Shown here in pieces: positions 18,213 to 25,866 of a stretch of 64,000 nucleotides of DNA; within the stretch, counting starts at the first letter, position 1, and each line of letters starts with the position of its first letter. A program made the position numbers and the translations under genes. This DNA is from Microbacteriaceae bacterium (GTDB lineage: Bacteria > Actinomycetota > Actinomycetes > Actinomycetales > Microbacteriaceae). Where the stretch lies: assembly GCA_031177985.1 (NCBI GenBank), contig JAPSJW010000001.1, forward strand, positions 248,001-312,000. The letters run 5' to 3'. The notes under the pieces were generated by a model. It did not search any database. It saw nothing but the letters and a program-made list of their open reading frames with translations, and had not been told where the DNA came from.

Positions 18213-18267
18213 GCCGACCAGTGTGGACCCGCGAGGGGCCGCTGTCGATGACCGAGGCCGCCCGGTG

Positions 18268-18849
18268 TCAGGCCGCTGCGGCCGCCCGCACCGAGCGCAG
18301 CGCTCCCGCCCAGGTGACGAGCTGATCCAGCTGGAGGTCGAGGGACTCGACGTGCCAGGGCGCGGGCTCCTTGAACACCGTGTAGTTCTCGAAGTCGGTG
18401 ACCGTCGACAGCAGGACTCCCTGACGCACGTCGGCGATCTGCAGCTCCCCGAGGATGAGCCGCAGGTGCTCGGCTGCACGTGCGCCGCTGACGACGCCGC
18501 CGTAGCTGACGATGCCTGCGGCCTTGTTGTTCCACTCGGCGTAGACGAAGTCGATCGCGTTCTTGAGCGGCCCGGGCAGCGAGCGGTTGTACTCGGGCGT
18601 CACGAAGACGTAGCCGTCGTACTCGGCGATCGTCGACGCCCACCGCTTGGTGTGATCCTTGGCGTACTCGCCACGGATGGCGGGCACGGCCTCGTCGAGA
18701 TGCGGCAGGTCGTAGTCGGCCAGGTCGATGAGGTCGTATCGGGCGTCGCCGCGGGAGGTGCCGTGCCGCAGCACCCACTCCGCTACCTGCGCGCCGACGC
18801 GTCCGGGGCGCGTGCTGCCGAGGATGATGCCGATCCTCAGGTCTGACAT
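18268..18849 (-). CDS. NADPH-dependent FMN reductase
   Basis: 193-residue flavodoxin-fold reductase supplying reduced flavin or reducing quinones/azo compounds. The FMN-phosphate loop LGSTRPGRVG is near residue 9. The flavin-stacking PEYNRSLPGPLKNAIDF motif is mid-protein, and SYGGVVSGARAAEHLR follows. The ATG at 18849 has AAGGA about 7 nt upstream. It lies 32 nt downstream of a luciferase-like monooxygenase, the classical two-component partner that needs reduced flavin, so a functional pairing is likely. Confidence 0.92.
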   Translation of the reverse strand: MSDLRIGIILGSTRPGRVGAQVAEWVLRHGTSRGDARYDLIDLADYDLPHLDEAVPAIRGEYAKDHTKRWASTIAEYDGYVFVTPEYNRSLPGPLKNAIDFVYAEWNNKAAGIVSYGGVVSGARAAEHLRLILGELQIADVRQGVLLSTVTDFENYTVFKEPAPWHVESLDLQLDQLVTWAGALRSVRAAAAA

Positions 18850-18881
18850 GGTGTGTTCCTTCCGTTCTGCGGGTTCGAGGG

Positions 18882-19970
18882 TCAAGCGGATGCGGCGAGC
18901 GGCGCCGGGCGGCGCCCCATGAGCACGTCGACGGGAGTCGCGCCGAGCTCGCGCTGCACGAGCGGGCGCACCTCGGTGCCGAAGAGCTCGATCGCGTGCA
19001 GCAGGTCCTTCTGCGGCACGCCCCCCATGTCGATGTGGAGGTACTGCCGCACGTGACCCCAGTGCTGATGCATGAGGATGATGCGCTCGGCGATCTCCTC
19101 GGGGGATCCGATGAGCAGGCCGCCCTGCGGTGCGGTGTCGCGGTCGTAGGAGTCACGGGTGGGGGGCGCGAACCCGCGCTGCTCGCCGACGACCTTCATG
19201 AACTGGTGCCAGTGCGGCCACCACGCGTCGCGCGCCTTCTTGCCATCGCGCATGAGGAAGCCCGGCGAGCCGAGCATGACGAGCGTCTGCTCGGGGGTGT
19301 TGCCGAACTTCTCCGCGGCGTGCCGGTAGAGGTCGGCGTTGCTGGAGGAGCGGATGGCGCTGCCGCCGAGCACGCCGGTCGCCATCGGCAGGCCGAGCTG
19401 CGCGGCCCTGATGACCGACCCCGGGTTGCCCCCGACGCCGAGCCAGATCGGGATCGGTCCGTGCTCTGCCCGCGGCGGCACGTACTCGCCATGCAGGGCC
19501 GGCCGAGTGGTGCCCTCCCAGGTGACGCGGGGGGATCGGTTCACCTCGAGCAGCAGATCGAGCTTTTCGGCGAAGAGCTGGTCGTACTCCCGAAGGTCGT
19601 ACCCGAAGAGGGGAAACGATTCGATCGAGGACCCGCGGCCCGGGATCATCTCCACCCGGCCGTTCGAGATCGCGTCGACCGTGGAGTACTGCTCGTACAC
19701 CCGCACCGGGTCGTCGGTGCTCAGAACCGTCACGGCGCTCGACAGCTTGATGCGGGAGGTGCGGGCCGCTGCGGCCGCCAGCACCGTGGCCGCCGCCGAC
19801 ACCGGGAACTCGGGCGTGTGATGCTCCCCGAGCCCGAACCAGTCGAGCCCGGCCTGCTCGGCGACGACGATCGACTCGACGACGTTGCGGATGGCCTGCG
19901 CTTCGGAGGTGCGGGTGCCCGTTGCCGGGTCCCGATTGGCGTCTCCGAACGCGCCGATTCCGAGTTCCAT
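18882..19970 (-). CDS. LLM-class (luciferase-like) flavin-dependent oxidoreductase
   Basis: 362-residue TIM-barrel flavin or F420 oxidoreductase. Signatures are the N-terminal MELGIGAFGD strand, WFGLGEHHTPEF, the SAVTVLSTDDPVRVYEQYST segment and IPIWLGVGG. The substrate is unknown; the family includes monooxygenases and F420-dependent dehydrogenases. It lies 30 nt after the F420-reductase-like gene and just before the FMN reductase. A paralogue (20656-21777) lies in the same operon, and the two are visibly homologous. Confidence 0.9.
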   Translation of the reverse strand: MELGIGAFGDANRDPATGTRTSEAQAIRNVVESIVVAEQAGLDWFGLGEHHTPEFPVSAAATVLAAAAARTSRIKLSSAVTVLSTDDPVRVYEQYSTVDAISNGRVEMIPGRGSSIESFPLFGYDLREYDQLFAEKLDLLLEVNRSPRVTWEGTTRPALHGEYVPPRAEHGPIPIWLGVGGNPGSVIRAAQLGLPMATGVLGGSAIRSSSNADLYRHAAEKFGNTPEQTLVMLGSPGFLMRDGKKARDAWWPHWHQFMKVVGEQRGFAPPTRDSYDRDTAPQGGLLIGSPEEIAERIILMHQHWGHVRQYLHIDMGGVPQKDLLHAIELFGTEVRPLVQRELGATPVDVLMGRRPAPLAASA

Positions 19971-20000
19971 GTGACTCCGTTCGATGGTGGTGGATGGGGT

Positions 20001-20666
20001 TCACGCCGCGGCGTCGTGCGCCGAGCGGGTGACCGCGAGGGTGATCTCGGCTGCTGTGAGCCGCGCTCCGAAGACGACCCCGCCGGGCTGCAGCGATCGC
20101 CCGTCGGTCAGCGAGGGGAGCGTCACGGGGTCGTAGCCGATCCGGTCGATCAGCTCCGCGACCGACGCCACTGCGGCAGGGCTGTCGCCGGCGACCGCGA
20201 GGCCGAGGCGCTGCGGATGTCCGGCAGGACGGCGGTCGACCTCGAGGTCGTGGTAGCCCACGTGATTGAAGGTCTTGACGACGGTCGCTCCAGCGAGCAG
20301 CCGCTGCACGACGACGCTCGACCCGCCCGCGGCCTCCTCGAACTCGTCCAGCCGCCCGTCGACGGGCGGCCAGTAGTTCATCGCGTCGACGACGAGCTTG
20401 CCGTGGAGGAGCGAGGGATCGAGGGTCGGCAGGCGGTGCAGCGGGATCGAGACGATGACCAGATCCGCGCTGGCCACCGCATCCGCCGTCCAGGCCACGT
20501 GTGCGCCGGGTGCCACGACGGCAGCCAGCAGCTCGAGATCGGCCGGGTCGCCCGAGCCGCTCAGCGTCACGCAGTAGCCGGCGTCCACGAGGGTGCGCGC
20601 AACCGCCGTTCCTACTCGTCCGGCGCCGACCACCGCGACCCGACTGATGCGCGCGTCACCGGACAT
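20001..20666 (-). CDS. NAD(P)-binding protein resembling F420-dependent NADP reductase
   Basis: 221-residue Rossmann protein with VAVVGAGRVGTAVARTL at the N-terminus. The pattern ADLVIVSIPLHRLPTLD, then KLVVDAMNYWPPVDG, and a VVKTFNHVGYHDLE segment resemble the NpdG/coenzyme F420 oxidoreductase family. The ATG at 20666 is chosen over an upstream one because it starts just before the Rossmann strand; it overlaps the preceding gene by 11 nt. It is sandwiched between two LLM oxidoreductases, which supports a cofactor-supply role. Whether the cofactor is F420 or a flavin cannot be decided. Confidence 0.75.
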   Translation of the reverse strand: MSGDARISRVAVVGAGRVGTAVARTLVDAGYCVTLSGSGDPADLELLAAVVAPGAHVAWTADAVASADLVIVSIPLHRLPTLDPSLLHGKLVVDAMNYWPPVDGRLDEFEEAAGGSSVVVQRLLAGATVVKTFNHVGYHDLEVDRRPAGHPQRLGLAVAGDSPAAVASVAELIDRIGYDPVTLPSLTDGRSLQPGGVVFGARLTAAEITLAVTRSAHDAAA

Positions 20667-21777
20667 CAGGCCACCCGGCGTTCGAATCCGAGGCGGCGAG
20701 GAGCTGACGCACCCGGGGAACGACCTCGCGCCCGAAGCGCTCGATGCTGTCCCGCTTCTCCGTGTGCGGCATCCGGCTGGCGGCGGCGACGAAGTCGAAT
20801 CTGGTCGCACCCAGCGTCTGCATGGCTGAGGCCACGCGACGGGCGACCGTCTCGGGAGACCCCACGAAGAGCGCGCCGCCGATCGCCTCGGCCTCGTAGC
20901 GTTCGCGCCGGTACGGCGCCCAGCCCCGTTTCGGCGCCTCGGCGTTCATGGTGCCCGACCAGACGGGCCAGAACCGTTCGAGCGCCTCCTCGTCGGTGTC
21001 GGCGATGTAGCCGTGCACGTGCATGCCGACGGGCTGCTGCGTCTGCTGCAGAGCATCGAGGCTGCGGCGGTAGAGGTCGGTCAGGGGCTTGAAGTGCTCG
21101 AGGGTGCCACCGATGAGGCCCAGCATGAGGGGGAGGCCGAAGCGGGCGGCGCGCATCACCGACTGCGGGCTGCCGCCGACGCCGACCCAGACCGGGACGC
21201 CTCCGGGGGATATCTGGGGCTCGAGCACCTGGTCGACGAGCGGCGGTCGGAACCGGCCCGACCAGGTCACGGGCTGCTCACGCAGCAGGCGCATGAGCAA
21301 GTCGAGCTTCTCCTCGAACAGCTGCTCGTAGTCGGAGAGGTCGAACCCGAAGAGCGGGAACGACTCGATCGCCGAGCCGCGCCCCACGATCAGCTGCGCG
21401 CGGCCGCCGGAGGCCGCGTCGAGGGTCGCGAAGTCGTTGTAGACCCGTACCGGATCCTGGGTGCTGAGCACCGTGACCGCCGTGCCGACGCGCAGCGTCG
21501 AGGTTCGTGCGGCGATCGCACCGAGGATGACCGGGGCGGCGGAATCCATCATGCCCGGCCGGTAGTGCTCGGCGATGCCGAACGAGTCGAGCCCGGCCTG
21601 CTCTGCCGCAACGGCCTCCTCGATGACATCGCGGATGACCTGCGGTCCGGGCGTGGGCGATCCGTCCGGCTCCTGCGGCTGGAACGCGAAGGTGCCGATT
21701 CCGAAGTGGACCCCGTCCGGCGCGGGGTCGGTGACGCGCGGTTCCCTCCGGACCGCCGGCGTGGATTGGTTACTCAT
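20656..21777 (-). CDS. LLM-class flavin-dependent oxidoreductase, paralogue
   Basis: 373-residue luciferase-like TIM-barrel protein, homologous to the one at 18882-19970: shared FGIAEHYRPG versus FGLGEHHTPE, the TAVTVLSTQDPVRVYN segment, and VPVWVGVGGSPQSVMRAA. It is the first gene of the minus-strand redox operon, divergent from an HxlR regulator. The ATG at 21777 lies inside one half of a 9-bp inverted repeat (21768-21802), so a bound repressor would block both transcription and start. The substrate is unknown. Confidence 0.88.
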   Translation of the reverse strand: MSNQSTPAVRREPRVTDPAPDGVHFGIGTFAFQPQEPDGSPTPGPQVIRDVIEEAVAAEQAGLDSFGIAEHYRPGMMDSAAPVILGAIAARTSTLRVGTAVTVLSTQDPVRVYNDFATLDAASGGRAQLIVGRGSAIESFPLFGFDLSDYEQLFEEKLDLLMRLLREQPVTWSGRFRPPLVDQVLEPQISPGGVPVWVGVGGSPQSVMRAARFGLPLMLGLIGGTLEHFKPLTDLYRRSLDALQQTQQPVGMHVHGYIADTDEEALERFWPVWSGTMNAEAPKRGWAPYRRERYEAEAIGGALFVGSPETVARRVASAMQTLGATRFDFVAAASRMPHTEKRDSIERFGREVVPRVRQLLAASDSNAGWPDVR

Positions 21778-21802
21778 AGTTACTGTGTACCTTTGAGTAA
21801 CC
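21768..21802. promoter_or_regulatory. Candidate HxlR operator 1 in the divergent promoter
   Basis: GGTTACTCA at 21768-21776 and its exact inverse TGAGTAACC at 21794-21802, separated by 17 bp. The site covers the LLM oxidoreductase start codon and lies 53 bp before the HxlR start. The symmetry fits a dimeric winged-helix regulator. Confidence 0.65.
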
Positions 21803-21819
21803 GGTAACAGCAACGGGAC

Positions 21820-21841
21820 CTGGTCACCCCTGTGTGACCAG
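21820..21841. promoter_or_regulatory. Second inverted repeat before the HxlR gene
   Basis: CTGGTCAC (21820-21827) and GTGACCAG (21834-21841) with a 6-bp spacer. It lies directly upstream of the ribosome site GAGGAGG of the HxlR gene. It could be an autoregulatory operator or an mRNA hairpin limiting HxlR synthesis. Confidence 0.5.
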
Positions 21842-21854
21842 CGAGGAGGACATC

Positions 21855-22271
21855 ATGGCCGAGCCACTGAAACCAGGGGCGATGCTCTGCATCTGCACGG
21901 AGGACGACCCTGCCGTCTTCCGCTCGGTGCTCGATCGGGTCGGCGACAAGTGGACGCTCATCATCATCGGGCTGCTCGAGGAACGCACCATGCGATTCAC
22001 CGAACTGCTCACCGCGATTCCCGGCATCTCGAGACGGATGCTCACCCTGACCCTGCGGTCACTCGAGCGCGACGGGCTGATCACCCGCACCATCTACGCC
22101 GAGATCCCGCCGAGGGTGGAGTACCGGGTCACCGATCTCGGCTCCGCGCTCAGTGGGCCCGTGCTCGTACTGGCCCAGTGGGTCGCCGCCCATAAGAACC
22201 GGATCCAGGCGAACCGGCTCGCCTTCGACGAAGCCGCCGACCGAGCCACCGCGGGGTCCCTCGCGGAGTGA
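21855..22271 (+). CDS. HxlR-family transcriptional regulator with N-terminal cysteines
   Basis: 138-residue winged-helix regulator. The HTH lies in VGDKWTLIIIGLLEERTMRFTELLTAIPGISRRMLTLTL (shown in two parts: DKWTLIIIGLLEE and GISRRMLTLTLR), and the wing is near IPPRVEYRVTDLG. Cysteines C12 and C14 sit just ahead of it, the region used by thiol-sensing HxlR proteins such as HypR and YodB. The ATG at 21855 is preferred over the GTG at 21834 because GAGGAGG is ideally spaced. It is divergent from the flavin-oxidoreductase operon, its probable target. Confidence 0.9.
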   Translation: MAEPLKPGAMLCICTEDDPAVFRSVLDRVGDKWTLIIIGLLEERTMRFTELLTAIPGISRRMLTLTLRSLERDGLITRTIYAEIPPRVEYRVTDLGSALSGPVLVLAQWVAAHKNRIQANRLAFDEAADRATAGSLAE

Positions 22272-22299
22272 AAGCGCACCCAGCCGTCCGCCGCAGAAT

Positions 22300-22311
22300 G
22301 CAATATATTGC
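22300..22311. promoter_or_regulatory. AT-rich perfect 12-bp palindrome before the TrxR-like gene
   Basis: GCAATATATTGC, 39 bp upstream of the ATG at 22351. It is conspicuous in this GC-rich context and looks like an operator for a dimeric repressor such as a GntR-type protein. No such regulator is encoded next to it; HxlR lies upstream but its own sites look different. Confidence 0.5.
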
Positions 22312-22350
22312 CTGAGGCGCCGACCGGCGTCGAACGAGGCAGGGAGACGC

Positions 22351-23280
22351 ATGGTGTTCGGTTCGGCAGAGGCCAAGGGCTTCGACGTGGTGATCGTCGG
22401 CGGGGGAGCAGCAGGGCTGAGCGCCGCGCTCATGCTCGGACGGGCTCGGCGGTCGGTGCTCGTCGTCGACGAAGGGCTGCCGCGCAACAGGTTCGCGCCG
22501 CACATGCACGGCCTGTTGAGCAGGGACGGCATGTCCCCGCTCGCCCTGCTCGAACAGGGTCGAGCCGAGGCGAGCCGCTACGGCGTCGAGTTCGCCGAAG
22601 GCCAGGTCACCGGCATCGAACGGGCGGAGCGGGGCTTCGTCGTGCACGGGCCGGTCGAGGCGCTCGGCCGACGCGTCGTCGTGGCGACCGGTCTCGTCGA
22701 CGTACTTCCCGATATCCCGGGTGTGCAGAACCTGTGGGGCACGGGCGCCGTGGTCTGCCCGTACTGCGACGGCTGGGAGGTGCGCGACCAGCCTCTCGGG
22801 GTGATCGCCACCTCGCCCATGAGCCGCAACCAGGCGCACCTGCTGCGCCAGTGGAGCTCCGACCTGACCGTCTTCGGCGCGGTGGAGGTCGGGATCCCGG
22901 AGAGCGAGCTCGCAGGCTTCGCCGCCCGCGGCATCCGTGTTGCTGCGCCGGCACTCGAGGTGAGCGGGTCGCTCGGGCACATCACCGTGCGCACGGCGGC
23001 CGGGTCGCACGAGCTGTCGCGGATCTTCGTCGGCGCCCGACCGCGACCTGCGGACGAACTGCTGCGATCGCTCGGATGCGCGACGACCGACACCCCGGCC
23101 GGCCCGTTCATCAGCACTGATGCGACCGGCCAGACCAGCGTCGCCGGCGTCTGGGCCGTCGGCAACGTGTCGGACCAGAAGGCGCTCGTGCCGATCGCGC
23201 TCGGCGCGGGCACCGCGGCGGCGACCCAGATCAACATCTCCCTGCTCGAGGAGGAGATCGCCGAGGCACTCGCCGCCTGA
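22351..23280 (+). CDS. Thioredoxin-reductase-like FAD/NAD(P) oxidoreductase
   Basis: 309-residue two-dinucleotide-binding flavoprotein. FAD-binding GGGAAGLSAA begins near residue 17. The redox pair C136-P-Y-C139 followed by DGWE replaces the CATC of housekeeping TrxR and resembles the CPYC pair of small-molecule dithiol oxidases such as GliT. The C-terminal FAD motif is VWAVGNVSD. The second GxGxxG site is degenerate (GVIATSPMS), so NADPH use is uncertain. The ATG follows AGGGAG by about 5 nt. It may oxidise or reduce a small thiol rather than thioredoxin. Confidence 0.85.
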   Translation: MVFGSAEAKGFDVVIVGGGAAGLSAALMLGRARRSVLVVDEGLPRNRFAPHMHGLLSRDGMSPLALLEQGRAEASRYGVEFAEGQVTGIERAERGFVVHGPVEALGRRVVVATGLVDVLPDIPGVQNLWGTGAVVCPYCDGWEVRDQPLGVIATSPMSRNQAHLLRQWSSDLTVFGAVEVGIPESELAGFAARGIRVAAPALEVSGSLGHITVRTAAGSHELSRIFVGARPRPADELLRSLGCATTDTPAGPFISTDATGQTSVAGVWAVGNVSDQKALVPIALGAGTAAATQINISLLEEEIAEALAA

Positions 23281-23335
23281 GCGCGGTGCGGGGGCACCGT
23301 CCCGGCCCCGCATGAGCGGGCCCTAGTCTCGAGCC

Positions 23336-23668
23336 ATGAAGCGCTGGACGCCCCTCGCCGTGACCTACCTCGTGCTCGCGATCGTGGGGCTCATCGCCAC
23401 CTGGACGTTCAACGTCCTCGCGATCGCGACCGACTCGAGGTGGTTCGGCGAGTGGTTCACGAACGGCTGGGCCACGCAGTCGCTGCAGGTCGATCTGCTG
23501 ATCCTCGCGGCCGCCGTCGGCGTGCTCATCGTCGTGGAGGGCAGACGCATCGGGATGCGGCACGCCTGGGTCTTCCTGCCGCTGTCACTCGTCGTCGCGG
23601 CTGCGTTCGCGATGCCGCTGTTCCTCGCTCTGCGCGAGCGGCGGCTCGCCCAGCCTGAGCAGGTCTAG
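23336..23668 (+). CDS. DUF2834 membrane protein
   Basis: 110-residue protein with three predicted helices: about 5-29, 48-63 and 74-98. It belongs to the DUF2834 family of unknown function. A TAGTCT -10 box at 23324-23329 stands exactly 6 nt before the ATG, indicating a leaderless transcript. Its TAG stop is part of a CTAG that also provides the stop of the convergent TerC gene. Confidence 0.85.
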   Translation: MKRWTPLAVTYLVLAIVGLIATWTFNVLAIATDSRWFGEWFTNGWATQSLQVDLLILAAAVGVLIVVEGRRIGMRHAWVFLPLSLVVAAAFAMPLFLALRERRLAQPEQV

Positions 23669-24558
23669 CCGAGCCCCGCGTTCTCCTGGTGGCCGTCGTC
23701 GTCGGTCACCTCGCCGCTCACCGGCTTGCGCGACAGGTGCACGGCACCCGCGTGCGGGCCGTGCGCGGTGGCGGCGTGCACCGCATCCGTGTCGTCGTCC
23801 TTCGTGTAGGCGTGACGCAGGTGCACCGGCTCGACCTTCTCGCCGCGGAGCCGCGCCTGACGGTTGCGGTAGACGATGTTGAGCGCCTCGACGATGATCG
23901 CGAACACCAGCGGTCCGTAGATGAACCCCTTGTCGATGTGCACCTCGAAGCCGTCGGCGATGAGGAAGACGCCGATCAGCACGAGGAAGGTCAGCGCGAG
24001 CATCTTGACCGTGGGGTGGCGGTTCACGAAGGAGAACAGGAACTTCGCCGAGAACAGCATCACGCCGAAGGACAGCACCACGGCGAGGATGATGACGAAG
24101 AGGTTGTCGACCATGCCGACGGCGGTGATCACCGAGTCGAACGAGAACACCATGTCGACGATCACGATCTGGGTGAGGACCGCGGCGAAGGTGACCGTCT
24201 TGACGTCTGTGCCGTGCGACTCGGCACCCTCGAGCTTCTCGTGGATCTCGCGCACGGCCTTGTAGACGAGGAACAGCCCGCCGACGATGAGGATCAGGTC
24301 GCGCCCCGAGAACCCCATGTCGAACAGGGTGAAGAGGTCGTTTGTGAGCGAGATGATCCACGACGCGGCGAACAGCAGCACGACGCGCATCACCATGCCG
24401 AGGGTCAGGCCCAGGTTGCGCGCCCGCGCCTGCTGCTCCTTCGGGAGCTTGCTCGCGAGGATCGAGATGAAGATCACGTTGTCGACGCCGAGCACCAGCT
24501 CGAGCACGAACAGCGTGAAGAAGGCGAGGATCAGGTCGGGGGTCAGCGAGAAGTCCAC
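23665..24558 (-). CDS. TerC-family integral membrane protein
   Basis: 297 residues with about seven to nine helices. TerC hallmarks are the acidic membrane motifs ELVLGVDNVIFISIL near residue 19 and VDMVFSFDSVITAVGM mid-protein, thought to bind metal. The His-rich C-terminal tail (HAATAHGPHAGAVHLSRK) could also bind metal. TerC/YgdQ proteins are linked to manganese efflux and tellurite resistance. No ter stress cluster accompanies it, so a metal-export role is more likely than tellurite resistance. GTG start at 24558. Confidence 0.9.
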   Translation of the reverse strand: MDFSLTPDLILAFFTLFVLELVLGVDNVIFISILASKLPKEQQARARNLGLTLGMVMRVVLLFAASWIISLTNDLFTLFDMGFSGRDLILIVGGLFLVYKAVREIHEKLEGAESHGTDVKTVTFAAVLTQIVIVDMVFSFDSVITAVGMVDNLFVIILAVVLSFGVMLFSAKFLFSFVNRHPTVKMLALTFLVLIGVFLIADGFEVHIDKGFIYGPLVFAIIVEALNIVYRNRQARLRGEKVEPVHLRHAYTKDDDTDAVHAATAHGPHAGAVHLSRKPVSGEVTDDDGHQENAGLG

Positions 24559-24675
24559 GCCGGGAATTCAATCAGGTCCAGATGAGAACGGATGCCATCA
24601 CGACGGCGGACGCTCGGTCGCCTTCCGCGGACGCACGATCAAGAACGGATGCTCTGCGCTCGCCATGCTGAGCGC

Positions 24676-25866
24676 ATGACCACCACAGACCTTCCCGTCG
24701 CATCCCCGGCGGACCCCGTCACGAGGCGGCCGCGCTCGCCCTGGTTCGGCGTCGTGGCGCTCGCCGTCGGCATCTTCGCGCTCGTGACGAGCGAGTTCCT
24801 CCCCGCGAGCGTGCTCCCCCTCATCGCCGACGACCTCGGCATCAGCGAGGGACTCGCCGGGCAGGCGGTGACGGCGACCGCCATCGCCGGCCTCATCACG
24901 GCGCCGACCCTCGCGGGTCTCGTGCGCCGGCTCGACCGCCGCATCCTGCTCGTCGGCCTGCTCATGCTCGCCCTCGCGTCCAACGTGCTGGTGGCGATCG
25001 CCCCGTCGTACTGGCTCCTGCTCTCCTCGCGGGTGCTGCTCGGCATCTCGATCGCCGGCTTCTGGTCGATGGCGCTCGCCGTGACCGCGCACCTCGTGCC
25101 CGCCGAGCGTCTCGGCCGAGGGGTCACGGTCGTGAACATGGGCGTCTCCCTCGCGACCGTCGCGGCCGTTCCGCTCGGCGCCTTCCTCGGCGACGCCCTG
25201 GGCTGGCGTCCGGTGTTCGGTCTCGCGGCCGCGCTCACGCTCGTCGCGACCGTGATGGTGCTCGCCTGGCTGCCGAGCATCGCGCCGAGCGGCGCGATCG
25301 GCTTCAGGGCGCTTGTGGCGACGGTGCGATCGCGGGTGATGATCGTCGGTCTGCTCGCGCTCGGTCTCGTCGTGTCGGGGCACTTCGCCGCGTTCACCTA
25401 CGTGCGGCCGGCCGCCGAGCTCTCGGGCGCAGGCGCGGAGGGCCTCGCCCTGCTGCTCGCCGTCTACGGTGTCGCGGCGCTCGTCGGCAACCTCATGGCC
25501 GGCCCGATCGCCGACAAGCGGCTGCGCCCTGCGCTGCTCGTGGCACCCGCACTGATCGGAGCCGCGACGATCGTCTTCGCCAGCGTCGCCGACTCGTTCC
25601 CGGCGGTGCTCGCGACGGTTGCCGTCTGGGGTCTCGCCTTCGGCGCGGTGCCGACGCTCGTGCAGACCTGGACAGCGAGGGTGGAGCCCGACCGGCTCGA
25701 GTCCGCGAGCGGACTCATCGTCATGATGTTCCAGCTCGCCATCGCGACCGGAGCGGCGATCGGCGGCGCGCTCGTCGACGGCCTGGGGGTGACGGCGCCT
25801 CTGATGATCGGCGGAATCGCGGCCATCGTCGGCGGCATCGGCCTCTCGAGCGCTCGGCGGGTCTAG
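24676..25866 (+). CDS. MFS transporter, drug/arabinose-efflux type
   Basis: 396 residues, 12 predicted helices. It belongs to the proton-driven efflux subgroup: the N-terminal FALVTSEFLPASVLPLIADDLG signature (FALVTSEFLPASVLP is the visible core), LLSSRVLLGIS in helix 4, and VPLGAFLGDALGWRP in helix 5. The substrate is unknown. The ATG at 24676 fits a -10-like CATGCT 6 nt upstream. Its TAG shares a CTAG with the convergent AraC regulator, which may control it, though their promoters are far apart. Confidence 0.88.
   Translation: MTTTDLPVASPADPVTRRPRSPWFGVVALAVGIFALVTSEFLPASVLPLIADDLGISEGLAGQAVTATAIAGLITAPTLAGLVRRLDRRILLVGLLMLALASNVLVAIAPSYWLLLSSRVLLGISIAGFWSMALAVTAHLVPAERLGRGVTVVNMGVSLATVAAVPLGAFLGDALGWRPVFGLAAALTLVATVMVLAWLPSIAPSGAIGFRALVATVRSRVMIVGLLALGLVVSGHFAAFTYVRPAAELSGAGAEGLALLLAVYGVAALVGNLMAGPIADKRLRPALLVAPALIGAATIVFASVADSFPAVLATVAVWGLAFGAVPTLVQTWTARVEPDRLESASGLIVMMFQLAIATGAAIGGALVDGLGVTAPLMIGGIAAIVGGIGLSSARRV

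Noticed and set aside
21834-21854. GTG start for the HxlR regulator
   Set aside because: It lies inside an inverted repeat and the ATG at 21855 has an ideal GAGGAGG.
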